From positions 1-38,408 of the forward strand of contig CAHJXH010000010.1 of assembly GCA_903644075.1 (NCBI GenBank): 38,408 bases of DNA, read 5' to 3'. Made by a program: the position numbers and the translations under genes. The first letter of the stretch is position 1. Each line of letters begins with the position of its first letter. Positions 29,853 to 38,201 of the stretch are shown here, piece by piece. A model generated the notes under the pieces. That model saw only the letters and a program-made list of their open reading frames with translations, made no database searches and had not been told where the DNA came from. Source of the DNA: Sphingobacteriaceae bacterium. Lineage in GTDB: Bacteria > Bacteroidota > Bacteroidia > Sphingobacteriales > Sphingobacteriaceae.

Positions 29853-30662
29853 CTAATTTGTTATGAAGTACAAGTATGTATAAACAACAGGCGCTGCAAG
29901 TAATAGTCCGTCGAAGCGATCGAGCAGCCCGCCGTGGCCTGGCAGTATGCCGCCGCTGTCTTTAATATTTAAGCTGCGTTTAAACATCGATTCAACCAAA
30001 TCACCCAGTGTGCCTACGCAACCAATAATAATGGCTACAGATACCCATTGGCGCCATTGCAACTCTTTAAAATAGATGCTGATGATAAAACCAACAGCAG
30101 CAGCAATAGCAACCCCGCCGAAAAAGCCTTCCCATGTTTTTTTAGGAGAATGGCGTTCGAACAGTTTGGTGCGGCCCAGCCAGCGGCCGGTTAAATAAGC
30201 GCCGGTATCATTAGCCCAAAGCATCAGTAAAAAAGCCATAGGCAAATGGCCGTTGAAATAACCATGAATAAAACCTAATGCATGGAAAAAGCAAAATGGT
30301 ACCACGGCAAATACTAAGCCCAGGTATGTGAAGCCAATATTGGTAAATGGTGTTGCTGATTCTTTGAAGAGCTCGTTTACTAAGATGAGGCACGAAGCAA
30401 TCGCTATCAGCAATAATAATTTATGGTTTAAAGCCGGCTGCAAATAGTATACTGAAGCTACTGCAGCAAAAATATAAGCCCCGTTTAATAAACCAACTGA
30501 CAGGTTGGGGGTAATATTGCTTTGCTTAAGCACTTTGTAAAACTCGTGCAGGCACAAAACGGTAAGCAGCAAGTAAAAGCCGGTAAATACATAAGGCCCC
30601 AATAAAACGGAGGCCAGCATTACAATGATGAAGAAGAAGCCGGTAATGGCGCGTGTTTTCAT
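29853..30662 (-). CDS. cdsA: phosphatidate cytidylyltransferase (CDP-diglyceride synthase)
   Basis: Makes CDP-diacylglycerol, the branch point of phospholipid synthesis. A 269-residue multi-pass membrane enzyme (about eight segments). The family signature is in the C-terminal half: DTGAYLTGRWLGRTK, SPKKTWEGFFGG, GDLVESMFKR, then KDSGGILPGHGGLLDRFD. Asp residues in that last part bind metal. It overlaps the DUF2007 gene by 4 nt and is followed by psd, the next enzyme but one in the phosphatidylethanolamine route. Confidence 0.96.
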   Translation of the reverse strand: MKTRAITGFFFIIVMLASVLLGPYVFTGFYLLLTVLCLHEFYKVLKQSNITPNLSVGLLNGAYIFAAVASVYYLQPALNHKLLLLIAIASCLILVNELFKESATPFTNIGFTYLGLVFAVVPFCFFHALGFIHGYFNGHLPMAFLLMLWANDTGAYLTGRWLGRTKLFERHSPKKTWEGFFGGVAIAAAVGFIISIYFKELQWRQWVSVAIIIGCVGTLGDLVESMFKRSLNIKDSGGILPGHGGLLDRFDGLLLAAPVVYTYLYFITN

Positions 30663-30871
30663 ATATTAATCTGATTCAGGATCATAATCTCGACCGCTTG
30701 GGGAAAGTCTTCCTTATGGATGTAGACTTCGATATTGCCAAAGGTACGGTGTGATGAATCCTGTTTATTAAGGACTACGGCGTCGATATGGTTTTCAATG
30801 AGCATTTGCTTAACCATTTCCGACTGATAAAAATTAGTGGAAGTAAAAAATTTAATCCAGTTCTGTTCCAT
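30659..30871 (-). CDS. DUF2007-family small protein
   Basis: A 70-residue protein with the DUF2007 pattern: a short beta-alpha-beta fold (YQSEMVKQMLIENHIDAVVLNKQDS...VYIHKEDFPQAVEIM). These are putative signal-transducing or ligand-binding domains of unknown ligand. Genes overlap on both sides (20 nt with the CPBP protease, 4 nt with cdsA), so it is firmly part of the operon. Confidence 0.85.
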   Translation of the reverse strand: MEQNWIKFFTSTNFYQSEMVKQMLIENHIDAVVLNKQDSSHRTFGNIEVYIHKEDFPQAVEIMILNQINI

Positions 30872-31796
30872 CTGCTGTTAAATTGCTGTTGCCAGCAATC
30901 GCAATATTGCGGTAATTAATTAACAAAAGTACGGTAATAATTATGCTAAACACATAGCCGGCCAAACTAAATACGTGTGTATCGTCGGGGCTGGTTTTAA
31001 TTGTTTTATGCTGATATAAATAAGTAATAATTACGGCGGTACCATTGTTGATAAAGTGTGCCCAGATCGATGTCCAGATGCTGCCGCTCCAATATACAAA
31101 ATAACCGAAAAATACGCCCAGCATTAGCCTCGGCAAAAAGCCAAAAAATTCCATGTGGAAAGCGCTGAACAATGCCGCGGTGATCCAGATCGCAGCGTGG
31201 TGGTTCTTTGTCCAACGGATAAATATGGTTTGTAATGCGCCGCGGAACATCAGTTCTTCAACCACGGCGGTTAATCCGCCAACAAATAATACGGTTTTGA
31301 TGAGGTCCCAAACCGTATCCATCTTTAATAAGATGTTGGTAGCTTTTTCGGCTTGCTTTTCACTTTCGCGCATCCATTCTTCAATTCCCTTTAAAAACGG
31401 CGGAAGCACCAGGCGTTCGTTAATATTGCTGAGCTGCTCCATAATAGGCAGCGACATAAACATGGTAAAGAAAACGAGTACCAACAATTGCAGCGGAAAC
31501 CTTGCATTTAGTTTTAAATAGCTTTCGGGTTCTTTAACAACTACATAAGCAAAAAACACAGGCACGGCCAATATCGGCATGGTGGTAGTTATAAATTGTA
31601 TGATCCACAACGCTCGAACATCCTGTGGCCCATCTATTTGCAGCTGTGAAACCTTCATAAACGTGTCAAAATTGTACATTAGCGTAATTACGCCCATCGC
31701 AATAAGAAGGCCTATAACAAGCATAACCACCATAACGGCAATAAAAACAAGAAATTGAAACCCCGGTCGCATCTGGCTATAGCCCGTATCTGTCAT
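30852..31796 (-). CDS. CPBP-family intramembrane metalloprotease
   Basis: A 314-residue membrane protein with about eight segments. The CPBP (Abi/CAAX-protease-like) motifs are present: EELMFRG with E180, E181 and R185, and a later His (SAFHMEFF, H214), then HFINN near residue 255. These residues form the zinc site within the membrane. Substrate unknown; no prenylation enzymes or bacteriocin genes are nearby. First gene of the operon with DUF2007, cdsA and psd; divergent from dusB across a 46-bp spacer. Confidence 0.9.
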   Translation of the reverse strand: MTDTGYSQMRPGFQFLVFIAVMVVMLVIGLLIAMGVITLMYNFDTFMKVSQLQIDGPQDVRALWIIQFITTTMPILAVPVFFAYVVVKEPESYLKLNARFPLQLLVLVFFTMFMSLPIMEQLSNINERLVLPPFLKGIEEWMRESEKQAEKATNILLKMDTVWDLIKTVLFVGGLTAVVEELMFRGALQTIFIRWTKNHHAAIWITAALFSAFHMEFFGFLPRLMLGVFFGYFVYWSGSIWTSIWAHFINNGTAVIITYLYQHKTIKTSPDDTHVFSLAGYVFSIIITVLLLINYRNIAIAGNSNLTADGTELD

Positions 31797-31814
31797 ATTG
31801 GTTAATAAAATTTG

Positions 31815-31822
31815 TATTTTTG
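31815..31822 (+). promoter_or_regulatory. dusB -7 box (TATTTTTG)
   Basis: Exact TAnnTTTG, 20 nt before the dusB ATG, in the short divergent spacer with the CPBP protease gene. I see no comparable box for the protease on the other strand. Confidence 0.5.
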
Positions 31823-31842
31823 TACCGCTTTAAAGATAAGCC

Positions 31843-32835
31843 ATGTCTGTACAAATAGGAAATATTGATTTAGGGGAGTTTCCGCTATTGCTGGCGCCGA
31901 TGGAAGATGTGAGTGATCCGCCTTTCCGTTACGTGTGTAAGCAAAACGGCGCGGATATGATGTACACTGAGTTTATCTCTTCAGAGGGGTTGATTCGTGA
32001 TGCAGCAAAAAGCCGTCAGAAACTGGACATTTTTGAATACGAACGCCCGATAGGCATTCAGATTTTCGGCAGCGATATTAACAGTATGCGCTCGGCTACC
32101 GAAATTGCCACATTGGCAGGCCCCGATATCATGGATATTAATTACGGCTGCCCTGTAAAACAGGTAGCATGCCGTGGCGCAGGTGCAAGCTTGTTACAGG
32201 ATATCGACAAAATGGTGGCCATGACCAAAGCGGTTGTTGAAGCTACTCACTTGCCTGTTACCGTTAAAACCCGCTTAGGCTGGGACGATGATACCAAAAA
32301 TGTTTACGAAGTGGCCGAAAGGTTACAGGATATAGGTATTAAGGCTTTAACCATACACGGCCGCACCCGCGCCCAGATGTATAAAGGCCAGGCTGATTGG
32401 GCGCTGATCCGCGATATAAAGAAGAACCCACGCATCCAGATCCCGATTTTTGGCAATGGGGATATTGATTCGCCCGAAAAAGCTGCCCAATGGCGAATGG
32501 AATATGAAGTAGACGGCATGATGATCGGCCGCGCGGCTATTGGTTACCCATGGATCTTCCGCGAGATCAAACATTATTTCGCGACCGGCGAACATTTAGA
32601 CGGGCCAACCATTGCCGAACGTATTGATGTTTGCCGTACCCACCTGGAAAAATCTGTTGCCTGGAAAGGCCCTAAAACGGGCATTTTTGAGATGCGCCGC
32701 CACTACGCCAGCTATTTTAAAGGCATCGAAAACTTCAAAGAATTCCGTATGAGACTGGTGCAAGCCGGTACTATTGAGGACGTTGAAGAGATATTAGAGC
32801 AAATTCATGACAATTACGCCACAGAGATGGCTTGA
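31843..32835 (+). CDS. dusB: tRNA-dihydrouridine synthase
   Basis: Reduces uridines in the tRNA D-loop with FMN and NADPH. A 330-residue protein with the Dus motifs: LLLAPMEDVSDPPFR (residues 15-29), MDINYGCPVKQV with catalytic Cys C103 (97-108), VKTRLGWDD and LTIHGRTRAQMYKGQADW (FMN-phosphate side), then IFGNGDI and DGMMIGRAAIGYPWIF. The family is clear; the DusB subclass is the best fit but is less sure. apaG follows on the same strand after about 46 nt. Confidence 0.93.
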   Translation: MSVQIGNIDLGEFPLLLAPMEDVSDPPFRYVCKQNGADMMYTEFISSEGLIRDAAKSRQKLDIFEYERPIGIQIFGSDINSMRSATEIATLAGPDIMDINYGCPVKQVACRGAGASLLQDIDKMVAMTKAVVEATHLPVTVKTRLGWDDDTKNVYEVAERLQDIGIKALTIHGRTRAQMYKGQADWALIRDIKKNPRIQIPIFGNGDIDSPEKAAQWRMEYEVDGMMIGRAAIGYPWIFREIKHYFATGEHLDGPTIAERIDVCRTHLEKSVAWKGPKTGIFEMRRHYASYFKGIENFKEFRMRLVQAGTIEDVEEILEQIHDNYATEMA

Positions 32836-32881
32836 TTATTGATTGAGGATCAATACATTTGAGGCATAACACGTTACAAAC

Positions 32882-33268
32882 ATGGTTACTACAATTACAG
32901 ATGGTGTAAAGGTTTCTGTAGAAACACAATATCAACCCGAATATTCGAACCCGGCAAACGATCATTATATGTTTGCCTATAAAATAAATATAGAGAACGT
33001 TGGCGAAAATACCGTGCAGCTATTACGCCGCCATTGGGAAATTTTTGACTCTAACGGCGAACACCGCGAGGTAGAAGGCGAGGGCGTAGTAGGAGAGCAA
33101 CCGGTTATTGAACCAGGCAGTTTCCACGAATACATTTCTGGCTGCAATCTAAAAACAGATATGGGCAGCATGAAAGGTGAATATCAAATGGTGCGTACTA
33201 TAGACAATACACTATTTGATGTAGAGATCCCTAAATTTGATATGGTAGCGCCATACCGCATGAACTAA
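32882..33268 (+). CDS. apaG: ApaG-domain protein
   Basis: A 128-residue protein consisting of one ApaG (DUF525) immunoglobulin-like domain. Typical stretches: HYMFAYKINIENVGENTVQLLRRHW cut over residues 22-46, EGEGVVGEQPVIEPGSFHEY (60-80, holding the GxGxxG motif), and MKGEYQM. Named from the apaG locus of E. coli, where it is linked to metal-ion resistance; its biochemical role is uncertain. It shares a terminator with the converging S9 peptidase gene. Confidence 0.93.
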   Translation: MVTTITDGVKVSVETQYQPEYSNPANDHYMFAYKINIENVGENTVQLLRRHWEIFDSNGEHREVEGEGVVGEQPVIEPGSFHEYISGCNLKTDMGSMKGEYQMVRTIDNTLFDVEIPKFDMVAPYRMN

Positions 33269-33287
33269 GAGCTAAAATCAGCATATA

Positions 33288-33324
33288 AAAAAGCCCTGCT
33301 TAATTAATTTAAGTAGGGCTTTTT
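33288..33324. terminator. bidirectional terminator between apaG and the S9 peptidase gene
   Basis: A 16-bp stem with one G-U pair (33288-33303 with 33309-33324, core AGCCCTGCTTAA) and a 5-nt loop, with A5 and T5 ends. It serves both converging genes: 19 nt after apaG and 17 nt after the peptidase stop. Confidence 0.92.
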
Positions 33325-33341
33325 GTTGGAAGAAAATTTTG

Positions 33342-35786
33342 TTATTTTTTCAATGTGGTATCAAATAAATTGAGGATACGCTTATACTCATCTGTCCAGC
33401 TGCTTGGCTGTACAAAGCCGTGATCTTCTACCGGGTAAGGAGCAAGCGACCAGTTATCCTTGTGCAACTCAATTAAGCGTTGAGTAAGGCGCACAATGTC
33501 CTGAAAGTTTACATTCTCGTCAACCATACCGTGTGCCATCAGTAAATGGCCTTTTAATCCGTTAGCGAAATAGATAGGTGAACTGGCTTTGTAAGCTTTC
33601 TCATCGTTATAAGGCTCATTCAAAATGTTGGCAGTATAGCCGTGGTTATAATGTGCCCAATCTGTAACAGAACGTAGCGCACCACCGGCGGCAAATACAT
33701 CAGGCTCGTTAAACATGGCCATCAGGGTAATGAAACCACCGTACGAGCCACCGTATAAACCAACGTGTTTAGGGTTTACGCCATATTTATCAACTAACAA
33801 TTTAACGCCATCAACCTGGTCGGTTAAATCTTTACCACCCATGTGGCGGTAAATACCGGTGCGCCAGTCGCGGCCGTAGCCAGAGCTGCCAGTGTAGTCG
33901 ATATCTAATACAGTATACCCCTGCTCAGCCAGTAAATTGTTAAACATATACTCGCGGAAGTACGAGCTCCAGTAATAGTGCACGTTTTGCAGGTATCCGG
34001 CACCATGTACAAAAACTACCGCCGGTTTAGCCGGGTCGGCATTGGTTGGTACGTAGAGGCGTGCGTATACATCATTACCATAACGGTTTTTGAAAGTAAT
34101 TACCTGCGGCTCTCTCCATGGGTAAGCTTTAAACTCGGCAGTGGTTGATTGTGTTACCTGTACCGCTTTTGCACCAGGTTTGTTAGCCTGAATGTATAGT
34201 TCCCACGGTTTGTTGGAGTAAGAGTAGCGAATGGCCAGCCATTTTTCATCAGGCGAAAGATCAACCTCGTTGCCGCCTTTCATGCTGGTTAGTTTCACAG
34301 GTTCGCCGCCGGTTACGGGGATGCGATAGTAATTGGTAATACCAGGATGTTCGATATTTGCTGTAAAATAAAAAGTCTTTTTATCGATTGATAGTTCGAG
34401 CGTTTGCACTTCCCATTTACCATTGGTTAATTGTTTTTTAGTTCCGGTAGTAACATCGGCCACGTAAATATGAGAGTAACCGCTGGCTTCGCTCTGGAAA
34501 TAGAAATGGGTATTATCAAGCCAACCCACATTACCGCCGGAATAACCTCCACCGCCAATACCAGGGCCGCCAATCCATGCTTCATCACGCTGGCGATCAA
34601 GGATGCTTAATTTACCGCTAGATGGATCAAGCTTCATAATCCAACGGTCTTTATTATCCTGTGCGGTAACAATTATGATGGCGTTTTTAGCATCATCACT
34701 CCAGTAAGGGCCATGCACGTTTACCTTGCGGTCTTCATTGCGTTTGGTGCGCTCTTCCAGTTGTTTTGGATAGTCCTTTACATAATCCGGCAGATCTTTA
34801 ATACCCGGAATGTCTGAAGTAACAACCGCATAAACAGAATCGCGCTGGGTATCGAAAACAAAGCTTTGTGAGGTAGCTTGCGGGGCGCCAACTTTGGTAC
34901 GATTGGCAATATCTTCGGTGTAGCCAGACGCCGTTACATAGCTTGGTACGTTGGTGGTTTTTGTCCCTTCCGGCTGTTTAATTAAGCGATAGGTAACATA
35001 GCGATTGTCGGGACTTAATGTAACCGATGATACGATCTGATCGCCGGCCGCAAGTTCTTTCAATTTTTTAGGCTGAAGTTCTTTTCGTTCGGCGGCATCT
35101 TCTTTTGCCAGTTTTTCTTTTTCCTTAATTACATCGAACAATTCAACCTGCTCGGCTTTTAACCAACGGTCTTGTGGTGTGCCAGCAGCTTGTGCTCCGG
35201 CTGCGCTTCCGCCTTGCGTTGATCCGCCAGTACCGCCACGACGGCCTCCACCAGCAGGGGTGGCTGCTGCTGCACCAGGTGCACCATGCGTAAAATTGGT
35301 TAATTGTGTAAGCTCACCACTGTTTAATTTAACCGAATACAGGTTATCACCTTTAATGAATAGGATATGGCTTTCATCGCCGCTAAATGTTGGGTTGGCT
35401 TCGCGATCGGTTGTATTGGTGAGCTGGATGATTTTGCCCGATTTCAGGTCCGACAAATAAATATCGCCATTGCGCTCGTAAACTTTTTCGGTATGTTTTT
35501 TATTCCAGTCGCCGTTACCGGGAAGGGATGACTTGCGTTCATCAAGGCCTACTTTTTGTGGTTTAAGGTCGCTGGTTGTAATGCTATAAAGCGGATCACG
35601 ATCGGCATTCTCGGGGTTCCAGTTAAAGTATATTTTTTTGCCGTCATCGCTCCAGCGAATGTTTGACGGCGACGTGCCCATCCATTTCGGATCGCGCATA
35701 ATTTTCTCGACGGTAAGCTTTTCGGGCGTTTGGGCAAAAGAAGTGCCGCATGCCGCTAAAAGCAATAGCGTAAAAATTTTCTTCAT
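33342..35786 (-). CDS. S9-family (prolyl oligopeptidase/DPP-like) secreted peptidase
   Basis: An 814-residue exported serine peptidase. A signal peptide (1-19, ending TSFAQ) precedes a beta-propeller region (about 40-560) with WD40-like PD40 repeats, then the alpha/beta-hydrolase domain. The catalytic triad is Ser near 678 (GGSYGGF), Asp near 754 (GMVDENV) and His near 788 (EDHGF). It cleaves peptides, often after Pro or Ala; exact specificity is unknown. A Gly/Ala/Thr low-complexity insert lies in the propeller at about residues 167-207. Single gene, converging on apaG. Confidence 0.94.
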   Translation of the reverse strand: MKKIFTLLLLAACGTSFAQTPEKLTVEKIMRDPKWMGTSPSNIRWSDDGKKIYFNWNPENADRDPLYSITTSDLKPQKVGLDERKSSLPGNGDWNKKHTEKVYERNGDIYLSDLKSGKIIQLTNTTDREANPTFSGDESHILFIKGDNLYSVKLNSGELTQLTNFTHGAPGAAAATPAGGGRRGGTGGSTQGGSAAGAQAAGTPQDRWLKAEQVELFDVIKEKEKLAKEDAAERKELQPKKLKELAAGDQIVSSVTLSPDNRYVTYRLIKQPEGTKTTNVPSYVTASGYTEDIANRTKVGAPQATSQSFVFDTQRDSVYAVVTSDIPGIKDLPDYVKDYPKQLEERTKRNEDRKVNVHGPYWSDDAKNAIIIVTAQDNKDRWIMKLDPSSGKLSILDRQRDEAWIGGPGIGGGGYSGGNVGWLDNTHFYFQSEASGYSHIYVADVTTGTKKQLTNGKWEVQTLELSIDKKTFYFTANIEHPGITNYYRIPVTGGEPVKLTSMKGGNEVDLSPDEKWLAIRYSYSNKPWELYIQANKPGAKAVQVTQSTTAEFKAYPWREPQVITFKNRYGNDVYARLYVPTNADPAKPAVVFVHGAGYLQNVHYYWSSYFREYMFNNLLAEQGYTVLDIDYTGSSGYGRDWRTGIYRHMGGKDLTDQVDGVKLLVDKYGVNPKHVGLYGGSYGGFITLMAMFNEPDVFAAGGALRSVTDWAHYNHGYTANILNEPYNDEKAYKASSPIYFANGLKGHLLMAHGMVDENVNFQDIVRLTQRLIELHKDNWSLAPYPVEDHGFVQPSSWTDEYKRILNLFDTTLKK

Positions 35787-35862
35787 AAAAGGGGTTGTTA
35801 ATTAACGGTACCAAGTTAAACAGTTAGCCAATATCATTACTTTTAACCATTTAATTGTTACA

Positions 35863-36378
35863 ATGCGTATAGAGGCCTCTAAATTTTGTATCCGTACCTG
35901 GCTGGAAAGCGATGCTGCTGCATTGCAAAAGCATGCCAACAACGTTAATATTTCGAAATATCTTTTCGACAGGTTCCCGTATCCCTATCAGCTAAGTGAT
36001 GCCGAAAAGTTTATCAGCAGTAAATTGGATCAGGACCCTGTTGTAAACTTTGCCATAGAAATTAACGGGGAAGTAGCCGGCGGAATAGGCCTCGAATTTC
36101 GGCAGGATGTTTACCGTAAAACGCCGCTATTGGGCTATTGGCTCAGCGAGCAGCATTGGGGCAAAGGTATAATGCCCGAAGCCGTTAAACTGGTTACCGA
36201 TTATGCTTTTGATAATTTAGAAGTGATTTGCATAATAGCCAATACATTCGGCAATAACCCAAAATCGATGAAGGTATTAGAGAAAGCGGGGTTTGTTAGG
36301 CAAGGGGTTATTAAGCAATGTGCTGTTAAATACGGGGATGTGTTTGATGAGCATGTGTTTGCGTTGCATCGTAAATAA
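35863..36378 (+). CDS. GNAT-family N-acetyltransferase
   Basis: A 171-residue RimJ/RimL-like GNAT enzyme (Acetyltransf_3). It begins RTWLESDAAALQKHANN, with the acetyl-CoA site around YWLSEQHWGKGIMPEAVKL (about residues 88-106), then TFGNNPKSMKVLEKAGFVRQG (about 128-148). Transfers acetyl from acetyl-CoA to an amine, usually a protein N-terminus or small molecule; the substrate is unknown. Single gene with no operon partner. Confidence 0.9.
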   Translation: MRIEASKFCIRTWLESDAAALQKHANNVNISKYLFDRFPYPYQLSDAEKFISSKLDQDPVVNFAIEINGEVAGGIGLEFRQDVYRKTPLLGYWLSEQHWGKGIMPEAVKLVTDYAFDNLEVICIIANTFGNNPKSMKVLEKAGFVRQGVIKQCAVKYGDVFDEHVFALHRK

Positions 36379-36401
36379 AAACTAAGCACGTCATATATCG
36401 T

Positions 36402-36424
36402 AGAGGCACAATACTTGTGTCTCT
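36402..36424. repeat. short inverted repeat after the GNAT gene
   Basis: AGAGGCACA (36402-36410) pairs with TGTGTCTCT (36416-36424) over 9 bp with one G-U pair and a 5-nt loop, possibly extended by GCAC/GTGC outside. It resembles another dispersed GTAGAGAC-type repeat I recall from Bacteroidota. It could act as the GNAT terminator, but no T run follows. Confidence 0.5.
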
Positions 36425-36437
36425 GTGCTTCCTAGCC

Positions 36438-37016
36438 CGTCATTGCCTTACTAAGCAACCTCGTAGCTAATAGGAACTGTGCTTTGATTAACGTAGGAGA
36501 TACTATCGACAAGTTTCTACAATAATTATCGTCAATCTGCTCATTGCCGCAGGGGCTAGTTTTTTGGCTTGATCCAAAATGAACCAATGCTTAGCGCAGC
36601 GATCTTATGAACACCTTAAAAAACAATTATCGTGTGAATAACATCAAGGCAGAAAAATGCTTCGCCGCACGAGGTCTGCGCATGGCCCGCGTTTCTGTCA
36701 GGTTCGCAAGGTTTAGATGAACTACCGCCTCTATTTGATATACCGAACCAACTACTGCATTAACATAACCTCTCCTAATGCAGCATTGGCAATGTTGCGG
36801 CAACCACAGGTTTTGCTAAAGCACAACACTTTGTAGCAACAGGGCCCGGCTGCGACTTTTTTCTTTGGTTCGTTTCTTTTTTGAGAGAAAAAAGAAATGA
36901 ACATCCACAGGATTATCATAAGAGCACTGACATTCCTAATGAAAAACGGATTGTGCGTTATTGAAAGAAGTGCTAATCGGTTTGAGATTGCTTCGTCGTA
37001 CCTCCTCGCAATGACG
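36438..37016. repeat. long inverted-repeat element, copy B (about 579 bp, non-coding)
   Basis: Begins CGTCATTGCCTTACTAAGCA and ends GAGATTGCTTCG...CTCGCAATGACG, like copy A. Shared inner parts: GTCAATCTGCTC (from 36531), CTTAGCGCAGCGATCT...AACACCTTAAAAAACAA (from 36590), GTGAATAAC, CATTCCTAATGAAAAACG, and GTGCTAATCGGTTTGAG. Holds a 15-bp hairpin (36868-36882 with 36888-36902). No believable ORF. It makes up most of the 769-bp spacer before pdhB. Confidence 0.82.
36868..36902. repeat. 15-bp hairpin in copy B
   Basis: Arms 36868-36882 and 36888-36902 pair over all 15 positions including one G-U pair, with loop GAGAG. The counterpart in copy A (28715-28745) differs in sequence yet also pairs. 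Both are followed by ACATCCAC. Confidence 0.8.
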
Positions 37017-37085
37017 ATAAAAAGGCAAATGTTTCCGAAATGACCTTGAAATGAAACAATGCCATTACAATATCGGGCGGGGTAA

Positions 37086-37115
37086 TTGTTTTTCCCGCGC
37101 CATTGCATATATTTG
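37086..37115 (+). promoter_or_regulatory. pdhB promoter, TTG-N19-TATATTTG
   Basis: TTG at 37086-37088, 19 nt, then TATATTTG at 37108-37115: a full -33/-7 match, the best on the plus strand here. It lies 32 nt before the pdhB ATG and just outside the right end of copy B. Confidence 0.75.
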
Positions 37116-37147
37116 CGCTGCTTAAAATATCATTTTTTTAGATCATA

Positions 37148-38131
37148 ATGAGAGAACTACAGTTCAGAGAAGCGCTTCGTGAAGCAATGAACGAAGAAAT
37201 GCGCAAGGATGATAAAATATACCTGATGGGTGAAGAAGTTGCCGAGTATAACGGCGCTTACAAAGTTAGTCAGGGAATGTTGGATGAGTTTGGTGCTAAA
37301 CGAGTAATCGATACGCCAATCTCTGAGTTGGGCTTTGCCGGTATCGGTATTGGCTCGGCTATGAACGGCCTTCGCCCGATCATCGAATTCATGACGTTTA
37401 ACTTTTCGCTGGTAGCTATCGACCAGATCATCAATGCTGCGGCTAAGATCCACTCGATGAGCGGCGGTCAGTTCTCGGTGCCTATCGTATTCCGCGGGCC
37501 AACCGGTAACGCAGGTATGCTAAGCTCGCAGCACAGCCAGTGCTTTGAGAACTGGTATGCTAACTGCCCGGGCTTAAAGGTGGTTGTACCATCAAACCCA
37601 GCAGATGCTAAAGGTTTATTAAAATCAGCTATCCTTGATCCCGATCCGGTTATTTTTATGGAGTCGGAATTAATGTATGGCGATAAAGGTATGGTGCCGG
37701 ATGGCGAATACTATATCGAGATTGGTAAAGCCGCTGTAACCAAAGAAGGTAGCGATGTTACCTTAGTAGGTTTCGGTAAAATTATGAAAGTGGTTAATGC
37801 TGCTGCTGCCGAACTTGAAAAAGAAGGCATCCATGCAGAGGTGATCGACTTACGTACTGTACGCCCTATCGATTATGCAACCGTTATCGCATCTGTTAAA
37901 AAAACTAACCGTTTGGTAATTGTTGAAGAAAGCTGGCCTTTAGGTTCTATCGCAACCGAGGTTGCCTTTAAAGTACAAAAAGATGCATTCGATTATTTAG
38001 ATGCACCTATCCTGCGTATTATGGGTGGCGATGTGCCATTGCCTTACGCACCGACTTTAATTCAGGAGTATCTGCCAAATGCAGAGCGTGTGATTAAAGC
38101 TGTTAAAGAAGTAATGTACGTTACTAAGTAA
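37148..38131 (+). CDS. pdhB: pyruvate dehydrogenase E1 component, beta subunit
   Basis: The beta chain of the thiamine-dependent E1 enzyme that decarboxylates pyruvate for acetyl-CoA synthesis. Family parts: REALREAMNEEMRKDDKIYLMGEEVAEYNGAYK cut over residues 7-39 (the cofactor-contacting Glu), RVIDTPISELGFAGIGIGSA (about 58-77), FRGPTGNAGMLSSQHSQ (about 116-132), and the C-terminal transketolase domain with VIDLRTVRPID. At 327 residues the length is typical. The alpha chain is not in the window; no other gene follows before the edge. Related branched-chain E1 beta subunits are similar, but the residues fit pyruvate dehydrogenase better. Confidence 0.93.
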   Translation: MRELQFREALREAMNEEMRKDDKIYLMGEEVAEYNGAYKVSQGMLDEFGAKRVIDTPISELGFAGIGIGSAMNGLRPIIEFMTFNFSLVAIDQIINAAAKIHSMSGGQFSVPIVFRGPTGNAGMLSSQHSQCFENWYANCPGLKVVVPSNPADAKGLLKSAILDPDPVIFMESELMYGDKGMVPDGEYYIEIGKAAVTKEGSDVTLVGFGKIMKVVNAAAAELEKEGIHAEVIDLRTVRPIDYATVIASVKKTNRLVIVEESWPLGSIATEVAFKVQKDAFDYLDAPILRIMGGDVPLPYAPTLIQEYLPNAERVIKAVKEVMYVTK

Positions 38132-38151
38132 TTAGTAACTGATAAATATTT

Positions 38152-38183
38152 AAAGCCCCCGATTTCTATCGGGGGCTTTTTTA
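38152..38183 (+). terminator. pdhB terminator
   Basis: A perfect 12-bp stem AAAGCCCCCGAT (38152-38163) with ATCGGGGGCTTT (38168-38179), TTCT loop, followed by TTTTTA. It starts 20 nt after the pdhB stop. Confidence 0.93.
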
Positions 38184-38201
38184 TTCAGGGCTCTTTTAGC
38201 A

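Noticed and set aside
31153-31521. 122-residue plus-strand ORF
   Set aside because: Antisense to the CPBP protease gene; no signature.
12122-37016. CRISPR array
   Set aside because: The repeated units are inverted and irregularly spaced, without regular spacers or cas genes.
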